The notes beneath the pieces are model-generated. The model did not search any database and had not been told where the DNA came from. It was given only the letters and a program-made list of their open reading frames with translations. The translations under genes and the position numbers were made by a program. Of a stretch of 64,000 bases of DNA, positions 55,931 to 64,000 are shown in pieces; position 1 is the stretch's first letter; every line of letters begins with the position of its first letter. The DNA is from an uncultured Bacteroidia bacterium (lineage in GTDB: Bacteria > Bacteroidota > Bacteroidia > Bacteroidales > UBA932): positions 1 to 64,000 of the forward strand of contig CACYZM010000003.1 of the NCBI GenBank assembly GCA_902778855.1, read 5' to 3'.

Positions 55931-57730
55931 CTACTGCCAGCCAGAGAAGTCGAACTGGGAGCCCCAGCCCGCATTCTGGGTGAATTTGTACTCTTCACCG
56001 GCACCGGCCGAGAGCGAGATCTGGCTGCTCGGCAGGGCGATGAAGCCCTTGGTGGCCTTGTAGCGTTCACCATAGCCGCCGTTGAACTTGGAGGCGGTGT
56101 TGGTGCCTTCCACGCCGAGGTTCCAGATCTTGACGCCTTCCTGCTTGTTGAGGGCCTTGACGGCGTAGTCTTCGCCATAGCGGCGCATGTCGTTGAAGCG
56201 GACGCCTTCGAAGTTGAGCTCCCAACGACGCTCGTTGCGGAGGTTCTCGTCGTTCAGCGGTTTGCTCGGCAGACCGGCGCGGGCGCGGACCTTGTCGAAG
56301 GAAGCCTGGCTGCCGTTGATCTCGGCATCCATCAGCAGTACTTCGGCGAAGCGGATCAGGATCATGTCGTTCACGCTGTTGAGCTGATAGTTGTCATCGT
56401 AGCCTTCGGCCCAGGTGAGGCCGGGGAACATGACGTTGGTGAAGGACATCAGGTATTTGCCCTTCTCTTCGCTCCAAGCCATGACGGGCATGTTCTTGGT
56501 GTGGTAGTAACCGGTCTCCTGGATGTAGGCGTCACCGCCGTAGGAATACGGACCGACGAACTTGGTCACCGGCAGGACGGAGGCGTCCAGACGGGGATCG
56601 TTCGGCTCGAGGGCCTTCCAGTCTTCCACGAAGGACGGGTTGACCGGGCACATGCCCCAGCCCTGACCGAACGGCATCATGCCGCCTTCGGAGAAGGTCT
56701 GCTCGCGCACACCCATGAACAGGGCGGTCTGGTTGGAGTAACCGATGGTGGTGCCCCAGGACGGCTGGGTGTTGAACTTGATGACGAACATCGCCTCGGG
56801 GTTGCGGGCGCCGTCGTCTTCCACCCATTTGTAGCCCTTGCCATACCAGGGGTTCTTCGGATCGCTGATGGAGCAGCGGTTCGTGTAGGCCCACAGGTTG
56901 TGGTAGTCGCTCACGAGGGAGTAGCCGGAGTTGTTCACGCAGTCGGTGATGTAGGCGCCGACTTCCGACTTCGAGATCTTGGTGCCTTCGGCGATGCTTA
57001 CGCCGATGGACTCGTTCTCATAGGCCGGGAGGGTGATGTCGCTGACGCCGTAGAAGCCGGAGGCGAACAGGTAGGCGCGGCCCAGGAGGGCTTCAGCGCA
57101 ATACTTGTCCACGTGGCCGTCACCGATGGCCTGCTTGGCGGGCATGATGTCGGCAGCGATCTTGCAGTCCTCGATGATCTGGCCCCAGAGGGCTTCACCG
57201 CTGATCTGCGGCTGCGTGGCATCGGCCTGCGAGGTAACGGGGCAGGGGATGTTGCCGAACATGGAGGCAAGTTCGTAGTAGTACCAGGCGCGGAGGAAGA
57301 AAGCCTCGCCCATATACTGTTTCAGATCGGCCACGCCGCAGTTGGGCAGGGCCTCGATGGCTGCGTTCGCGCGGGCGATACCTTTATAGCGGGTGACGTA
57401 GAAGCCGTCGTACATGTCGGCGCCCACGTTCATCAGCAGGTCTTCCGCCTGGAACTGCGGGTCGTTCTGGCCGCCGCCGCCGAGGGCGTCGTCGGAAGAA
57501 GCGATGGACCACAGGAAGTGGTTCAGACCGACGTTGCCACCGTCATTGGCACCGATGGCGGCGTTCAGGTTGTTGTAGATACCGGCGAGCATCTGCTCGG
57601 CATCAGTCGCGTTCACCGGGAAGTTGCTGCTGTCTTTCGACCAGTAGTTCGTGGTGTCGAGGAAAGACTCGCAGGACGCAAACGAAAAAGCGAGGGCGGC
57701 GATAACCGCAATTTTCAATATGTTTTTCAT
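55931..57730 (-). CDS. susD-like: SusD/RagB-family glycan-binding lipoprotein
   Basis: The protein has 599 residues with the lipobox AFSFASC. SusD features are the early ESFLDTTNYWSKD segment, TPR-like helices (YLFASGFYGVSD, AFFLRAWYYYELASMFGNIPC), the NEATFEIQ-equivalent PEAMFVIKFN, and the closing INGSQASFDKVRARAGL, LRNERRWELNFEGVRFNDMRRYG. It forms the lid over the SusC barrel and captures oligosaccharides. It lies 16 bases after SusC and 25 bases before the SGBP gene. Confidence 0.96.
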   Translation of the reverse strand: MKNILKIAVIAALAFSFASCESFLDTTNYWSKDSSNFPVNATDAEQMLAGIYNNLNAAIGANDGGNVGLNHFLWSIASSDDALGGGGQNDPQFQAEDLLMNVGADMYDGFYVTRYKGIARANAAIEALPNCGVADLKQYMGEAFFLRAWYYYELASMFGNIPCPVTSQADATQPQISGEALWGQIIEDCKIAADIMPAKQAIGDGHVDKYCAEALLGRAYLFASGFYGVSDITLPAYENESIGVSIAEGTKISKSEVGAYITDCVNNSGYSLVSDYHNLWAYTNRCSISDPKNPWYGKGYKWVEDDGARNPEAMFVIKFNTQPSWGTTIGYSNQTALFMGVREQTFSEGGMMPFGQGWGMCPVNPSFVEDWKALEPNDPRLDASVLPVTKFVGPYSYGGDAYIQETGYYHTKNMPVMAWSEEKGKYLMSFTNVMFPGLTWAEGYDDNYQLNSVNDMILIRFAEVLLMDAEINGSQASFDKVRARAGLPSKPLNDENLRNERRWELNFEGVRFNDMRRYGEDYAVKALNKQEGVKIWNLGVEGTNTASKFNGGYGERYKATKGFIALPSSQISLSAGAGEEYKFTQNAGWGSQFDFSGWQ

Positions 57731-57746
57731 AACGCTTTCGTTCTAA

Positions 57747-58125
57747 TTATTTGACAATACATACGGCAACGCGGTTGGATTCGGGGCTGCGGGAAGCATC
57801 CCGGTCGCCGCCGACGGCCTTGCTGACGATACGGCTGGCGGAGATGCCGGCCTGTTTGAGCATATCGATGACGACCTGGGCACGACGCTGCGAGAGATCA
57901 TTGTTGATCGTGGCATTGCCGGTGCCGCTGTCGGCATAACCCGTGACAGAGATGGTCGCGTCGGGGTTGTCCTTCAGGATCTGGGCGATACGGCCAAGCT
58001 TGAAAGCCTCGTCCGGACGGATGTCGGCCTTGCCGATGACGAAGTAGAGATCGTCGGAGTAGGGGCCCGTGAAGTCAGAAGCGACTTTGACTTCCTTGAC
58101 CACTTCCTTGATCACTTCCACGGGA
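57747..58125 (-). other. OmpA peptidoglycan-binding extension of the SusC protein
   Basis: This part of the SusC gene encodes the end of the VVEK linker and the OmpA domain. It is in frame with the barrel with no stop between. The domain order receptor-linker-OmpA differs from normal SusC proteins, which end at the last barrel strand. Confidence 0.88.
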
Positions 58126-61100
58126 ACCTGCTTCTCGACGACTTTCTCGACGACCTTCTCTACGACGCGCTCAGGCGTGTACTTGGGCGCCTCGATGGCG
58201 GCGGGAGTCGATTCGCCACGGACACCGCCGAAGGCGAGGTTGAGGCCGACCAGGAAGCTGCGGGCCTGCGGATAGTAACCGAGGTCGATGCCCTTGGCCC
58301 AGCTGCTGAAGCCGGAAGAAGTACCGACCTCAGGGTCGAGACCCTTATACTTCGTGAAGACCCAAGGGTTCTGGGCCTGGAAGTACAGATGGGCCTTCTC
58401 GAACGGAGCGTTCTTCCACAGATGCTTGAAATCGTAACCGAACGTGACGGTCTGGATGCGGAAGAAGTCGGCGTTCTCGATGAAGATGTCGGTGTTGTTC
58501 ACATAGTTGTAGTTGGTACCGGCAACCAGGCGCGGGAAGTGGTTGGACGTTCCCTCGCCGTGCCAGTAGTCGTACACCTCGGTGGTGTAGTTGTTCCACT
58601 GGCTGTCGGTGTAGCGGCGGTAGGCGCGGAACACCTGGTGGCCGAACATGCCGTAGGCGCTCATGCCGAGGTCGAAGCCCTTGAAGAAGACGGAGAAGTT
58701 GAAGCCCACGTTCCAGTCGGGGTTCGGGTCGCCGGTCATCGTCTTGTCGAGGTCGTTGATGATGCCGTCTTGGTGGAGGTCGAGGATCTTCAGGTCGCCC
58801 GGAACCACGTTGTCGACGATGGTGCCGTAACCTTTGGCCTTCCAGGCGTCGATTTCATCCTGGTTCTGGAAGACGCCGTCGGTCTTGTAGGTCCAGAAGT
58901 AGCCGATCGGATAGCCGACCTGGGCGCGGTACATTTCCGCGATGCCCTGGACGACGTTGGTGCCGCCGTGGATGATGCCCTCATCGTTGGCGATACGGGT
59001 GACGCGGTTCTTGTTGTAGGCCGCGTTCACGCCGATGTTGTAGGAGAAGTCAGGGGTACGGACTTCGTTCCAGTTGAGAGCGAGCTCGACACCGGAGTTG
59101 CGCACGTCACCACCGTTGATATACGGGGCGTTGGCGCCGAAGTGACCCATGATCGGGGCGTTCACCAGCCAGTTCTTGGTGTCTTTCTGATACCAGTCGA
59201 AAGCCATGTTCAGCCGGCTGTTGAAGAAACGGGCGTCGAAACCGAGGTCAAGCTGCTGCGAAGTCTCCCAGGTGATGTCGGGGTTGGCCAGCTTGTCGGC
59301 GTAAGCGCCGGTGCCGGAGTTCTGGGAGGTCGGGCCCGTGTAGAAGGAGTAGCCGCCGTCGGCCGCACCCACCGAAATCGTCGACAGGTACTGGAAGTTG
59401 TCGATGTTGCAGTTACCGTTCTGGCCCCAGCTTCCGCGGAGTTTCAGGAAGTCGACGATATTGTTGTGGTGCCACCAGGGTTCGTTGGAGATGACCCAAC
59501 CGGCGGAGACGGAGGGGAAGGTACCCCAGCGATGGCCGCGCATGAAGTTGGAGGAACCGTCGTGACGGAGAATCAGGGAGAGCATATAGCGCTCGTCGTA
59601 GTTGTAGTTGACACGGCCGAAGAAGGAAACCAGACCGCTGTCGCCCCAGGTCGAACCGGAGATGTCGCCGAGGGTCGGGTCGCCGGACGTGTTGCTCACA
59701 TAAGCGTAGGTCCAGCTGTTGGGCCAGTTGGAAGTCGTGTTGCCCGCACCGACGCTTTCGCCGAAGCCGCTGTGCTGGAGGGTGTTACCGATCAGGGCGT
59801 CGAAGTGGTGCTTGCCGTTGATGTCGAACAGGTAGTTCACGGTATTTTCCCAGGACCAATCCCAGCCGGCGTAGGCGCTCTGGCTGACGGAGTCGGTGTC
59901 CTTGAAGGACTGGTCGGTCAGCTTGTAGATCATGCTGTACTGGCGGTAGGTGCCCGAGCTCAGGCCATAGTTGAACTGGCTCTTCCAGGTGAGGCCCTTG
60001 ATGGGCTGCACGCGCAGGTTGGCCGACATTCTCAGGCTGTAGTCGTGGCTGCCGTTGTTGCCGCGGGAAGAATAGACCATTTCGGCGATCGGGTTGGAGA
60101 TGGTGGACACCAGGTTCCACAGGCCGCTCTGCTTGAGCCAGTCGTATTCCGTATAATTGCCGTCGGGCTGATAGATGGGAACGAGCGGGTTGGCGGAGAG
60201 CATGTTGAAGATATCGTTCCAGTAGTGGTTGCCGGTACCGATGCCGCTGTTGGCCGACTGGGTGAAGGTCATGTTCTCACCCACGGAGATGATGTCCAGG
60301 CCGTTCTTGTGCCACAGCACGTGGTCGGAGTTCAGGCGGACGGTCATACGCTTGTAGTTCGAAGCGACCGGCTTGCCGAAGATACCTTCCTGGTGGGCGT
60401 AGCTCACACCCATCGAGAATTTGGACATCTCGGTACCGCCGACGATGTTGATGGCGTGGTTCTGGTTGGGGGCGTTGACGTTGCGGATCGCGTCGAGCCA
60501 GTTGGTTCCGACGAACGAACCGTCCTTCACGCTGTTGTAGAGCGAAGGGTTCAGGATGCCTGCCCAGTCGATGGTCGGCTTGCCCATATTGAAGTTGACC
60601 TGGTCCTGGATGTCCATATACTGCTGGGCGTTCAGGAACTCGGGCATCTTCTGCACGTTCTGGATGCCGTAGAAGCCGTCATAGGTGACGCTGATCCGGC
60701 CGGCCTTGCCCTGCTTGGTGGTGACGAGGATGACACCGTTCGCACCACGCGCACCGTAGATGGCGCAGGAGGCGGCGTCCTTCAGGACGTCGATGCTCTC
60801 GATATCCGAGGCGTTGAGGGAGTTGATGCTGCCGCCGGCCACGCCGTCGATCACATACAGAGGGGCATAGGAACCGATGGTACCCATACCGCGGATGTTG
60901 ACGTTGTAGCCCGAGCCAGGCTGTCCGGACGAACTCATGATGCTCACACCGGGGGTGGAGGACTGCATGGCGCCCAGGGCGTTGGTTGAGTTGAGTTTGG
61001 CGAGTTCCTCGCCTTTGACCTGGACGGTCGAACCGGTTACGAGTTTCTTTTTCTGAACACCGTAACCAATCACCACCGTCTCTTCAAGGAACTCTGCGTC

Positions 61101-61382
61101 TTCCTCAAGGAAAACGTTGAAAACCGTCTGGCTTCCAATCGCAATCACCTGAGTCTTGTAGCCAATGGACGAAATTTCGATCGAGGCGCCAGGCTTGACG
61201 TTCAGCACGAAATTACCGTCCATGTCCGTTGAGACACCGTTCTGGGTGCCGCTTTCAATGACGCTTGCTCCGATGACGGGGCCGTATGTGTCGGTCACCG
61301 TACCGGAAATCCGGACGGTCTGCGCAAAGGCGGCCGTCGTCAGGAACAAGACTGTCAAGAAAGCAAAGAACTTGCTTTTCAT
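57747..61382 (-). CDS. susC-like: SusC/RagA TonB-linked receptor with C-terminal OmpA domain
   Basis: The protein has 1211 residues; ordinary SusC proteins are about 1000-1100. After the signal come a CarboxypepD-regulatory domain (RISGTVTDTYGPVIGASV), the plug (GSGYNVNIRGMGTIGSYAPL, DAASCAIYGARGANGVILV) and a barrel that closes near FLVGLNLAFGG. A linker of VVEKVVEK repeats (from about 1062) leads to an OmpA-like domain (about 1090-1211): TGYADSGTGNATINNDLSQ and RRAQVVIDMLKQAGI contain the Asp and Arg that bind peptidoglycan. It imports glycans with SusD; the extra domain would tether the barrel to the wall. It is divergent from the AraC gene. Confidence 0.95.
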   Translation of the reverse strand: MKSKFFAFLTVLFLTTAAFAQTVRISGTVTDTYGPVIGASVIESGTQNGVSTDMDGNFVLNVKPGASIEISSIGYKTQVIAIGSQTVFNVFLEEDAEFLEETVVIGYGVQKKKLVTGSTVQVKGEELAKLNSTNALGAMQSSTPGVSIMSSSGQPGSGYNVNIRGMGTIGSYAPLYVIDGVAGGSINSLNASDIESIDVLKDAASCAIYGARGANGVILVTTKQGKAGRISVTYDGFYGIQNVQKMPEFLNAQQYMDIQDQVNFNMGKPTIDWAGILNPSLYNSVKDGSFVGTNWLDAIRNVNAPNQNHAINIVGGTEMSKFSMGVSYAHQEGIFGKPVASNYKRMTVRLNSDHVLWHKNGLDIISVGENMTFTQSANSGIGTGNHYWNDIFNMLSANPLVPIYQPDGNYTEYDWLKQSGLWNLVSTISNPIAEMVYSSRGNNGSHDYSLRMSANLRVQPIKGLTWKSQFNYGLSSGTYRQYSMIYKLTDQSFKDTDSVSQSAYAGWDWSWENTVNYLFDINGKHHFDALIGNTLQHSGFGESVGAGNTTSNWPNSWTYAYVSNTSGDPTLGDISGSTWGDSGLVSFFGRVNYNYDERYMLSLILRHDGSSNFMRGHRWGTFPSVSAGWVISNEPWWHHNNIVDFLKLRGSWGQNGNCNIDNFQYLSTISVGAADGGYSFYTGPTSQNSGTGAYADKLANPDITWETSQQLDLGFDARFFNSRLNMAFDWYQKDTKNWLVNAPIMGHFGANAPYINGGDVRNSGVELALNWNEVRTPDFSYNIGVNAAYNKNRVTRIANDEGIIHGGTNVVQGIAEMYRAQVGYPIGYFWTYKTDGVFQNQDEIDAWKAKGYGTIVDNVVPGDLKILDLHQDGIINDLDKTMTGDPNPDWNVGFNFSVFFKGFDLGMSAYGMFGHQVFRAYRRYTDSQWNNYTTEVYDYWHGEGTSNHFPRLVAGTNYNYVNNTDIFIENADFFRIQTVTFGYDFKHLWKNAPFEKAHLYFQAQNPWVFTKYKGLDPEVGTSSGFSSWAKGIDLGYYPQARSFLVGLNLAFGGVRGESTPAAIEAPKYTPERVVEKVVEKVVEKQVPVEVIKEVVKEVKVASDFTGPYSDDLYFVIGKADIRPDEAFKLGRIAQILKDNPDATISVTGYADSGTGNATINNDLSQRRAQVVIDMLKQAGISASRIVSKAVGGDRDASRSPESNRVAVCIVK

Positions 61383-61565
61383 TGGTTGGATTGAGTTGGT
61401 TAAAAAATTTAGTTATCGTTAAAATATCGTGTATTTCCGTGTGCGTGCACATAAGCGCGCAAATAAACGCTTAAAGGTATAAAATAAAATTAATATAAGG
61501 TATCCGCGGGGAAGAGGCATGTTGGAAAAGTATCAGTAAATAGGGAGAAAATACAATTTTTTTTG

Positions 61566-61573
61566 TATCTTTG
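61566..61573 (+). promoter_or_regulatory. -7 box for the AraC regulator gene
   Basis: TATCTTTG is an exact match seven bases before the ATG at 61581, so the transcript would be nearly leaderless. No TTTG box is seen at the normal distance. The rest of 61383-61565 is AT-rich with a GTGCGTGCAC partial palindrome at 61441-61450; the minus-strand SusC promoter must lie here but has no clear consensus (TACCTTTA at 61479-61472). Confidence 0.5.
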
Positions 61574-61580
61574 TCCTGTT

Positions 61581-62459
61581 ATGGCCAATGTACTTCGGGA
61601 AATCACGTCCATCACGGACAACGACTGCTTTTATATCGTCGAACGCCACAAGAGCGAATTTACCTTTCCGATCCATTCCCACGAGGAATTCGAACTCAAT
61701 TTCATCGAAGGCGGGCGCGGCGTCCGCCGCGTGGTGGGCGACAGCATCGAGACCATCGGCGACTTCGAGCTGACGCTCGTCACCGGTGACGGCCTGGAAC
61801 ACGCCTGGGAGCAAGGCGGCTGCCGGGAGAAGGACATCCGGGAAATCACCATCCAGTTCTCGCCCCGGCTATTGGATGACAAGTTGCTGTCACGCAATCA
61901 GTTCGCATCAATCCGCAAAATGTTCGAGCGGGCCCGGATGGGGCTCACTTTCTCGATGCCCGCCATCATGCGCGTGTACTGCCTGCTCGACACCCTGGCC
62001 ACCAAGGAGGAAAGGATGGACCAGTTCCTGGACATGCTCCGCATCCTCTATGAGCTCTCGCTCGACACGGGCGCCCGCACCCTCGCTTCCAACTCCTTCG
62101 CCAAGACCGTCACCGGCCGGGAAAGCCGCCGCGTGAACAAGGTCAAGGAGTTCATCGCCCAGCACTATACGGAAGAGATCAAGCTCGATGACCTGGCCGG
62201 CCTCGTGGCGATGTCGCCTTCCGCCTTCAGCCGCTTCTTCAAACAGTACACCGGCCGGGGTCCGGTGGACTATATCATTGATGTCCGCATGGGCGTGGCC
62301 GCCCGTATGCTCGTCGATACAACTACCTCGGTCAGTGAGATTTGCTATGCGTGCGGATTCAACAACCTGTCCAACTTCAACCGGACCTTCAAAGCCCGCC
62401 GCGGCTATACGCCCCGCGACTTCCGGGCGCTGTTCACCAAGAACCGGATCTACGTCTGA
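61581..62459 (+). CDS. AraC-family transcriptional regulator
   Basis: The protein has 292 residues from ATG 61581. The N-terminal half is a cupin-like ligand domain (FTFPIHSHEEFELNFIEGG, DGLEHAWEQGG). The C-terminal half holds the two HTH motifs: IKLDDLAGLVAMSPSAFSRFFKQ and TTSVSEICYACGFNNLSNFNR, ending in YTPRDFRALF. It is encoded between, and divergent from, SusC and in line with the GH5-GH26 gene, so control of this glycan locus by a sugar ligand is inferred. Confidence 0.93.
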   Translation: MANVLREITSITDNDCFYIVERHKSEFTFPIHSHEEFELNFIEGGRGVRRVVGDSIETIGDFELTLVTGDGLEHAWEQGGCREKDIREITIQFSPRLLDDKLLSRNQFASIRKMFERARMGLTFSMPAIMRVYCLLDTLATKEERMDQFLDMLRILYELSLDTGARTLASNSFAKTVTGRESRRVNKVKEFIAQHYTEEIKLDDLAGLVAMSPSAFSRFFKQYTGRGPVDYIIDVRMGVAARMLVDTTTSVSEICYACGFNNLSNFNRTFKARRGYTPRDFRALFTKNRIYV

Positions 62460-62494
62460 TTCCTTGCAAAAATAGTATTGGTTTTTAACAATTA

Positions 62495-62530
62495 TTTGCT
62501 GGCTGCGGCCGGGCAAAAAACATAAATTTG
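62495..62530 (+). promoter_or_regulatory. Promoter candidate for the GH5-GH26 gene
   Basis: TTTG (62495-62498) and TAAATTTG (62523-62530) are spaced by 24 bases, slightly long; a second box-like TATCTTTC lies at 62533-62540. The ATG is at 62574. Confidence 0.45.
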
Positions 62531-62573
62531 CATATCTTTCTAAATAAGGTATCAAGTTTATTCCGGCCCGCTT

Positions 62574-64000
62574 ATGAAACGCTTTTTCAAGGTCCTGGCG
62601 ATGTGCATCCTGGCGGTTTCCGCCTTTGCCTGCGATCGCCCGCAAACCCCTTTTGTTACGGTCAAGGACGGCCATTTCGTCCGCGACGGAAAACCCTACA
62701 CCTTTATCGGCACGAACTTCTGGTACGGCCCCATCCTGGCGTCCGAAGGCCGCGGCGGCGACTATGACCGCCTCGTCCGCGAACTCGACGCCCTGAAGGA
62801 GCTGGGTATCGACAACCTCCGCGTCCTGGTGGGCGGCGACGGGGCGGACGGCGTGTATTCCCGCGTGGAACCGACGCTCCAGACCGCTCCCGGCGTCTAT
62901 AACGACACGCTCCTGGTCGGCCTGGACCGCTTCCTGGTGGAACTGGGCAAACGCGACATGCAGGCCGTCCTCTATGTCAACAATTCCTGGGAATGGACCG
63001 GCGGCTACGGCCAGTACCTGGAGTGGGCGACCGGCGAGAAGACGCTGATCCCCCTGGTGGACGGCTACTGGCCCTTCATGCAGCAGATGCGGAAGTTCCA
63101 GACCTGCACCGAGGCGCAGCAGCTCTATTTCAACCACCTGCGCAACATTGTCTCCCGCGTGAATTCCATCACGGGGAAACCCTATAAGGATGATCCGGCC
63201 ATTTTCGCCTGGCAGCTGGGCAACGAACCCCGCTGCTTCTCCGACGAGCCGGAGATCCGCGCCGGATTCATCGGCTGGATGACCGAAGCGGCCCATATCG
63301 TGAAGGAACTCGACCCGAACCACCTGCTTTCCACGGGCAACGAGGGCCTGATGGGCTGCGAGAACGATCCGGAGCTGGTGCGTGAAGTCAATGAGATTGC
63401 CGGCATCGACTATATGACCATCCACATCTGGCCCTACAACTGGAGCTGGGTCCGCCCCGACCAGCTGGAGGAAGACGTGGACGCCGCCGTCGAAAAGACC
63501 GCCGAGTACCTGAAGTTCCACAAGGCGCTGGCCGGCGAACTGGGCTTCCCGGTGGTGGCCGAGGAATTCGGTTTCCCGCGCGACGGCTTCCAGGCCTCGA
63601 TGGATGCGACCACGAATGCCCGGGACAAGTATTATGCGTATGTCTTCTCCCGCATCGGCGAGGAACTCGACGGGGCGAATTTCTGGGGCTGGAGCGGCTT
63701 CGCCAATCCGCCGCACGAGCAGTGGGTGAGCGGCGATCCCTACACGGGCGACCCCGCCCAGGAAGCGCAGGGCCTGAACGGCGTCTATGTTTCCGATTCG
63801 ACGGTCGACGTCATTGCGAAAGCCAATGGCAAGGAATGGGCCGCAAAGCCTGGCAAAATCCTGTACGGCCATCAGGACGACCTGGTTTACGGCCACAACT
63901 GGGTGGTGACCGACCTTGAAAACGATCCGCTCGAGCGCTCGGACGTGCGCGACGTGGCGGGAAAGTATCCCGCCATCGTGGGCTTCGACCTGGGCGGCAT
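62574..64000 (+). CDS. GH5-GH26 bimodular beta-mannanase (partial at window end)
   Basis: The frame is open from ATG 62574 to the end, 475 complete codons. The signal MKRFFKVLAMCILAVSAFAC suggests a lipoprotein. The GH5 domain is mannanase-like (subfamily 7 type): FIGTNFWYGPILASEG, LGIDNLRVLVGGDG, acid/base Glu in WQLGNEPRCF, nucleophile Glu in VVAEEFGFPRDG, and ANFWGWSGFAN. From about residue 425 a GH26-like start appears: GKILYGHQDDLVYGHNW, SDVRDVAGKYPAIVGFDLGG. Both families contain endo-beta-mannanases, so a two-catalyst enzyme on mannan is likely. Whether the GH26 part is complete cannot be seen. Confidence 0.9.
   Translation, partial: MKRFFKVLAMCILAVSAFACDRPQTPFVTVKDGHFVRDGKPYTFIGTNFWYGPILASEGRGGDYDRLVRELDALKELGIDNLRVLVGGDGADGVYSRVEPTLQTAPGVYNDTLLVGLDRFLVELGKRDMQAVLYVNNSWEWTGGYGQYLEWATGEKTLIPLVDGYWPFMQQMRKFQTCTEAQQLYFNHLRNIVSRVNSITGKPYKDDPAIFAWQLGNEPRCFSDEPEIRAGFIGWMTEAAHIVKELDPNHLLSTGNEGLMGCENDPELVREVNEIAGIDYMTIHIWPYNWSWVRPDQLEEDVDAAVEKTAEYLKFHKALAGELGFPVVAEEFGFPRDGFQASMDATTNARDKYYAYVFSRIGEELDGANFWGWSGFANPPHEQWVSGDPYTGDPAQEAQGLNGVYVSDSTVDVIAKANGKEWAAKPGKILYGHQDDLVYGHNWVVTDLENDPLERSDVRDVAGKYPAIVGFDLGG

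Noticed and set aside
58090..58190. VVEK repeats in the SusC gene as a DNA repeat element
   Set aside because: They are in-frame coding repeats forming the linker before the OmpA domain, not a separate element.
58389..60989. 866-codon plus-strand frame opposite SusC
   Set aside because: Antisense shadow with no domain; SusC motifs are continuous on the minus strand.
61908..63896. 662-codon minus-strand frame opposite the AraC and GH5-GH26 genes
   Set aside because: It spans two unrelated real genes and their intergenic gap; composition is that of a shadow frame.

Overview
The window is a GC-rich chromosomal segment of a Bacteroidota bacterium, most likely Bacteroidales. The basis is SusC/SusD/surface-glycan-binding genes, BACON and DUF4369/DUF6057-type proteins, many lipoprotein signals, TAnnTTTG -7 boxes with upstream TTTG boxes, and weak use of Shine-Dalgarno sites. 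The GC content is above that of typical Bacteroides; I cannot name a genus. I see no tRNA, rRNA or CRISPR.

Region 1 (1-9122, + strand) is a tight run of six genes: two paralogous lipoprotein-type EF-hand/leucine-rich-repeat proteins (the first cut by the window edge), a small MscS channel, a TrkA-N/RyR-like soluble protein, a long TPR lipoprotein and a membrane-anchored TIR protein. Start/stop overlaps join the last four. The combination of channel, RyR-like sensor and TIR effector candidate with outer-surface modules is the most intriguing gene set here and looks like an envelope signalling or defence locus. Region 2 (9133-29768) is mostly housekeeping: a frameshifted GH3 glycosidase, pfkA, a large MscS channel with a His/Glu-rich stretch, cytidylate-kinase-like and radical SAM genes, thioesterase, M48 protease, NlpC/P60-LysM peptidase with a 51-residue membrane protein in front, punA-type PNP, mtnA-type isomerase, an MBL hydrolase, gyrA with a TPR gene, and clpC.

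Region 3 (29769-36686) is accessory and repeat-rich. Two 86-nt hairpin elements (19105-19190 and 29772-29857) have perfect arms that differ between copies while the 42-nt loop is conserved. A decayed AlkD-type gene lies between two 111-nt inverted structured repeats (30735-30845, 31504-31614). An XRE/DUF2975 pair with a 14-bp palindrome, a DMT transporter, an M28 peptidase, a pseudouridine/nucleoside salvage pair and a beta-carbonic anhydrase follow.

Region 4 (36690 to the end) reads as a carbohydrate-utilisation region, most likely for galacto(gluco)mannan: GH92, GH36, a BACON-GH5, SusC-SusD-SGBP, an AraC regulator and a GH5-GH26 mannanase that runs off the window. Embedded in it are three PD40-type lipoproteins, each with one CxxCH motif, each next to a DUF6057-like membrane/helical-repeat protein. 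The SusC protein carries a C-terminal OmpA domain. These two features are the main novelties of the region.
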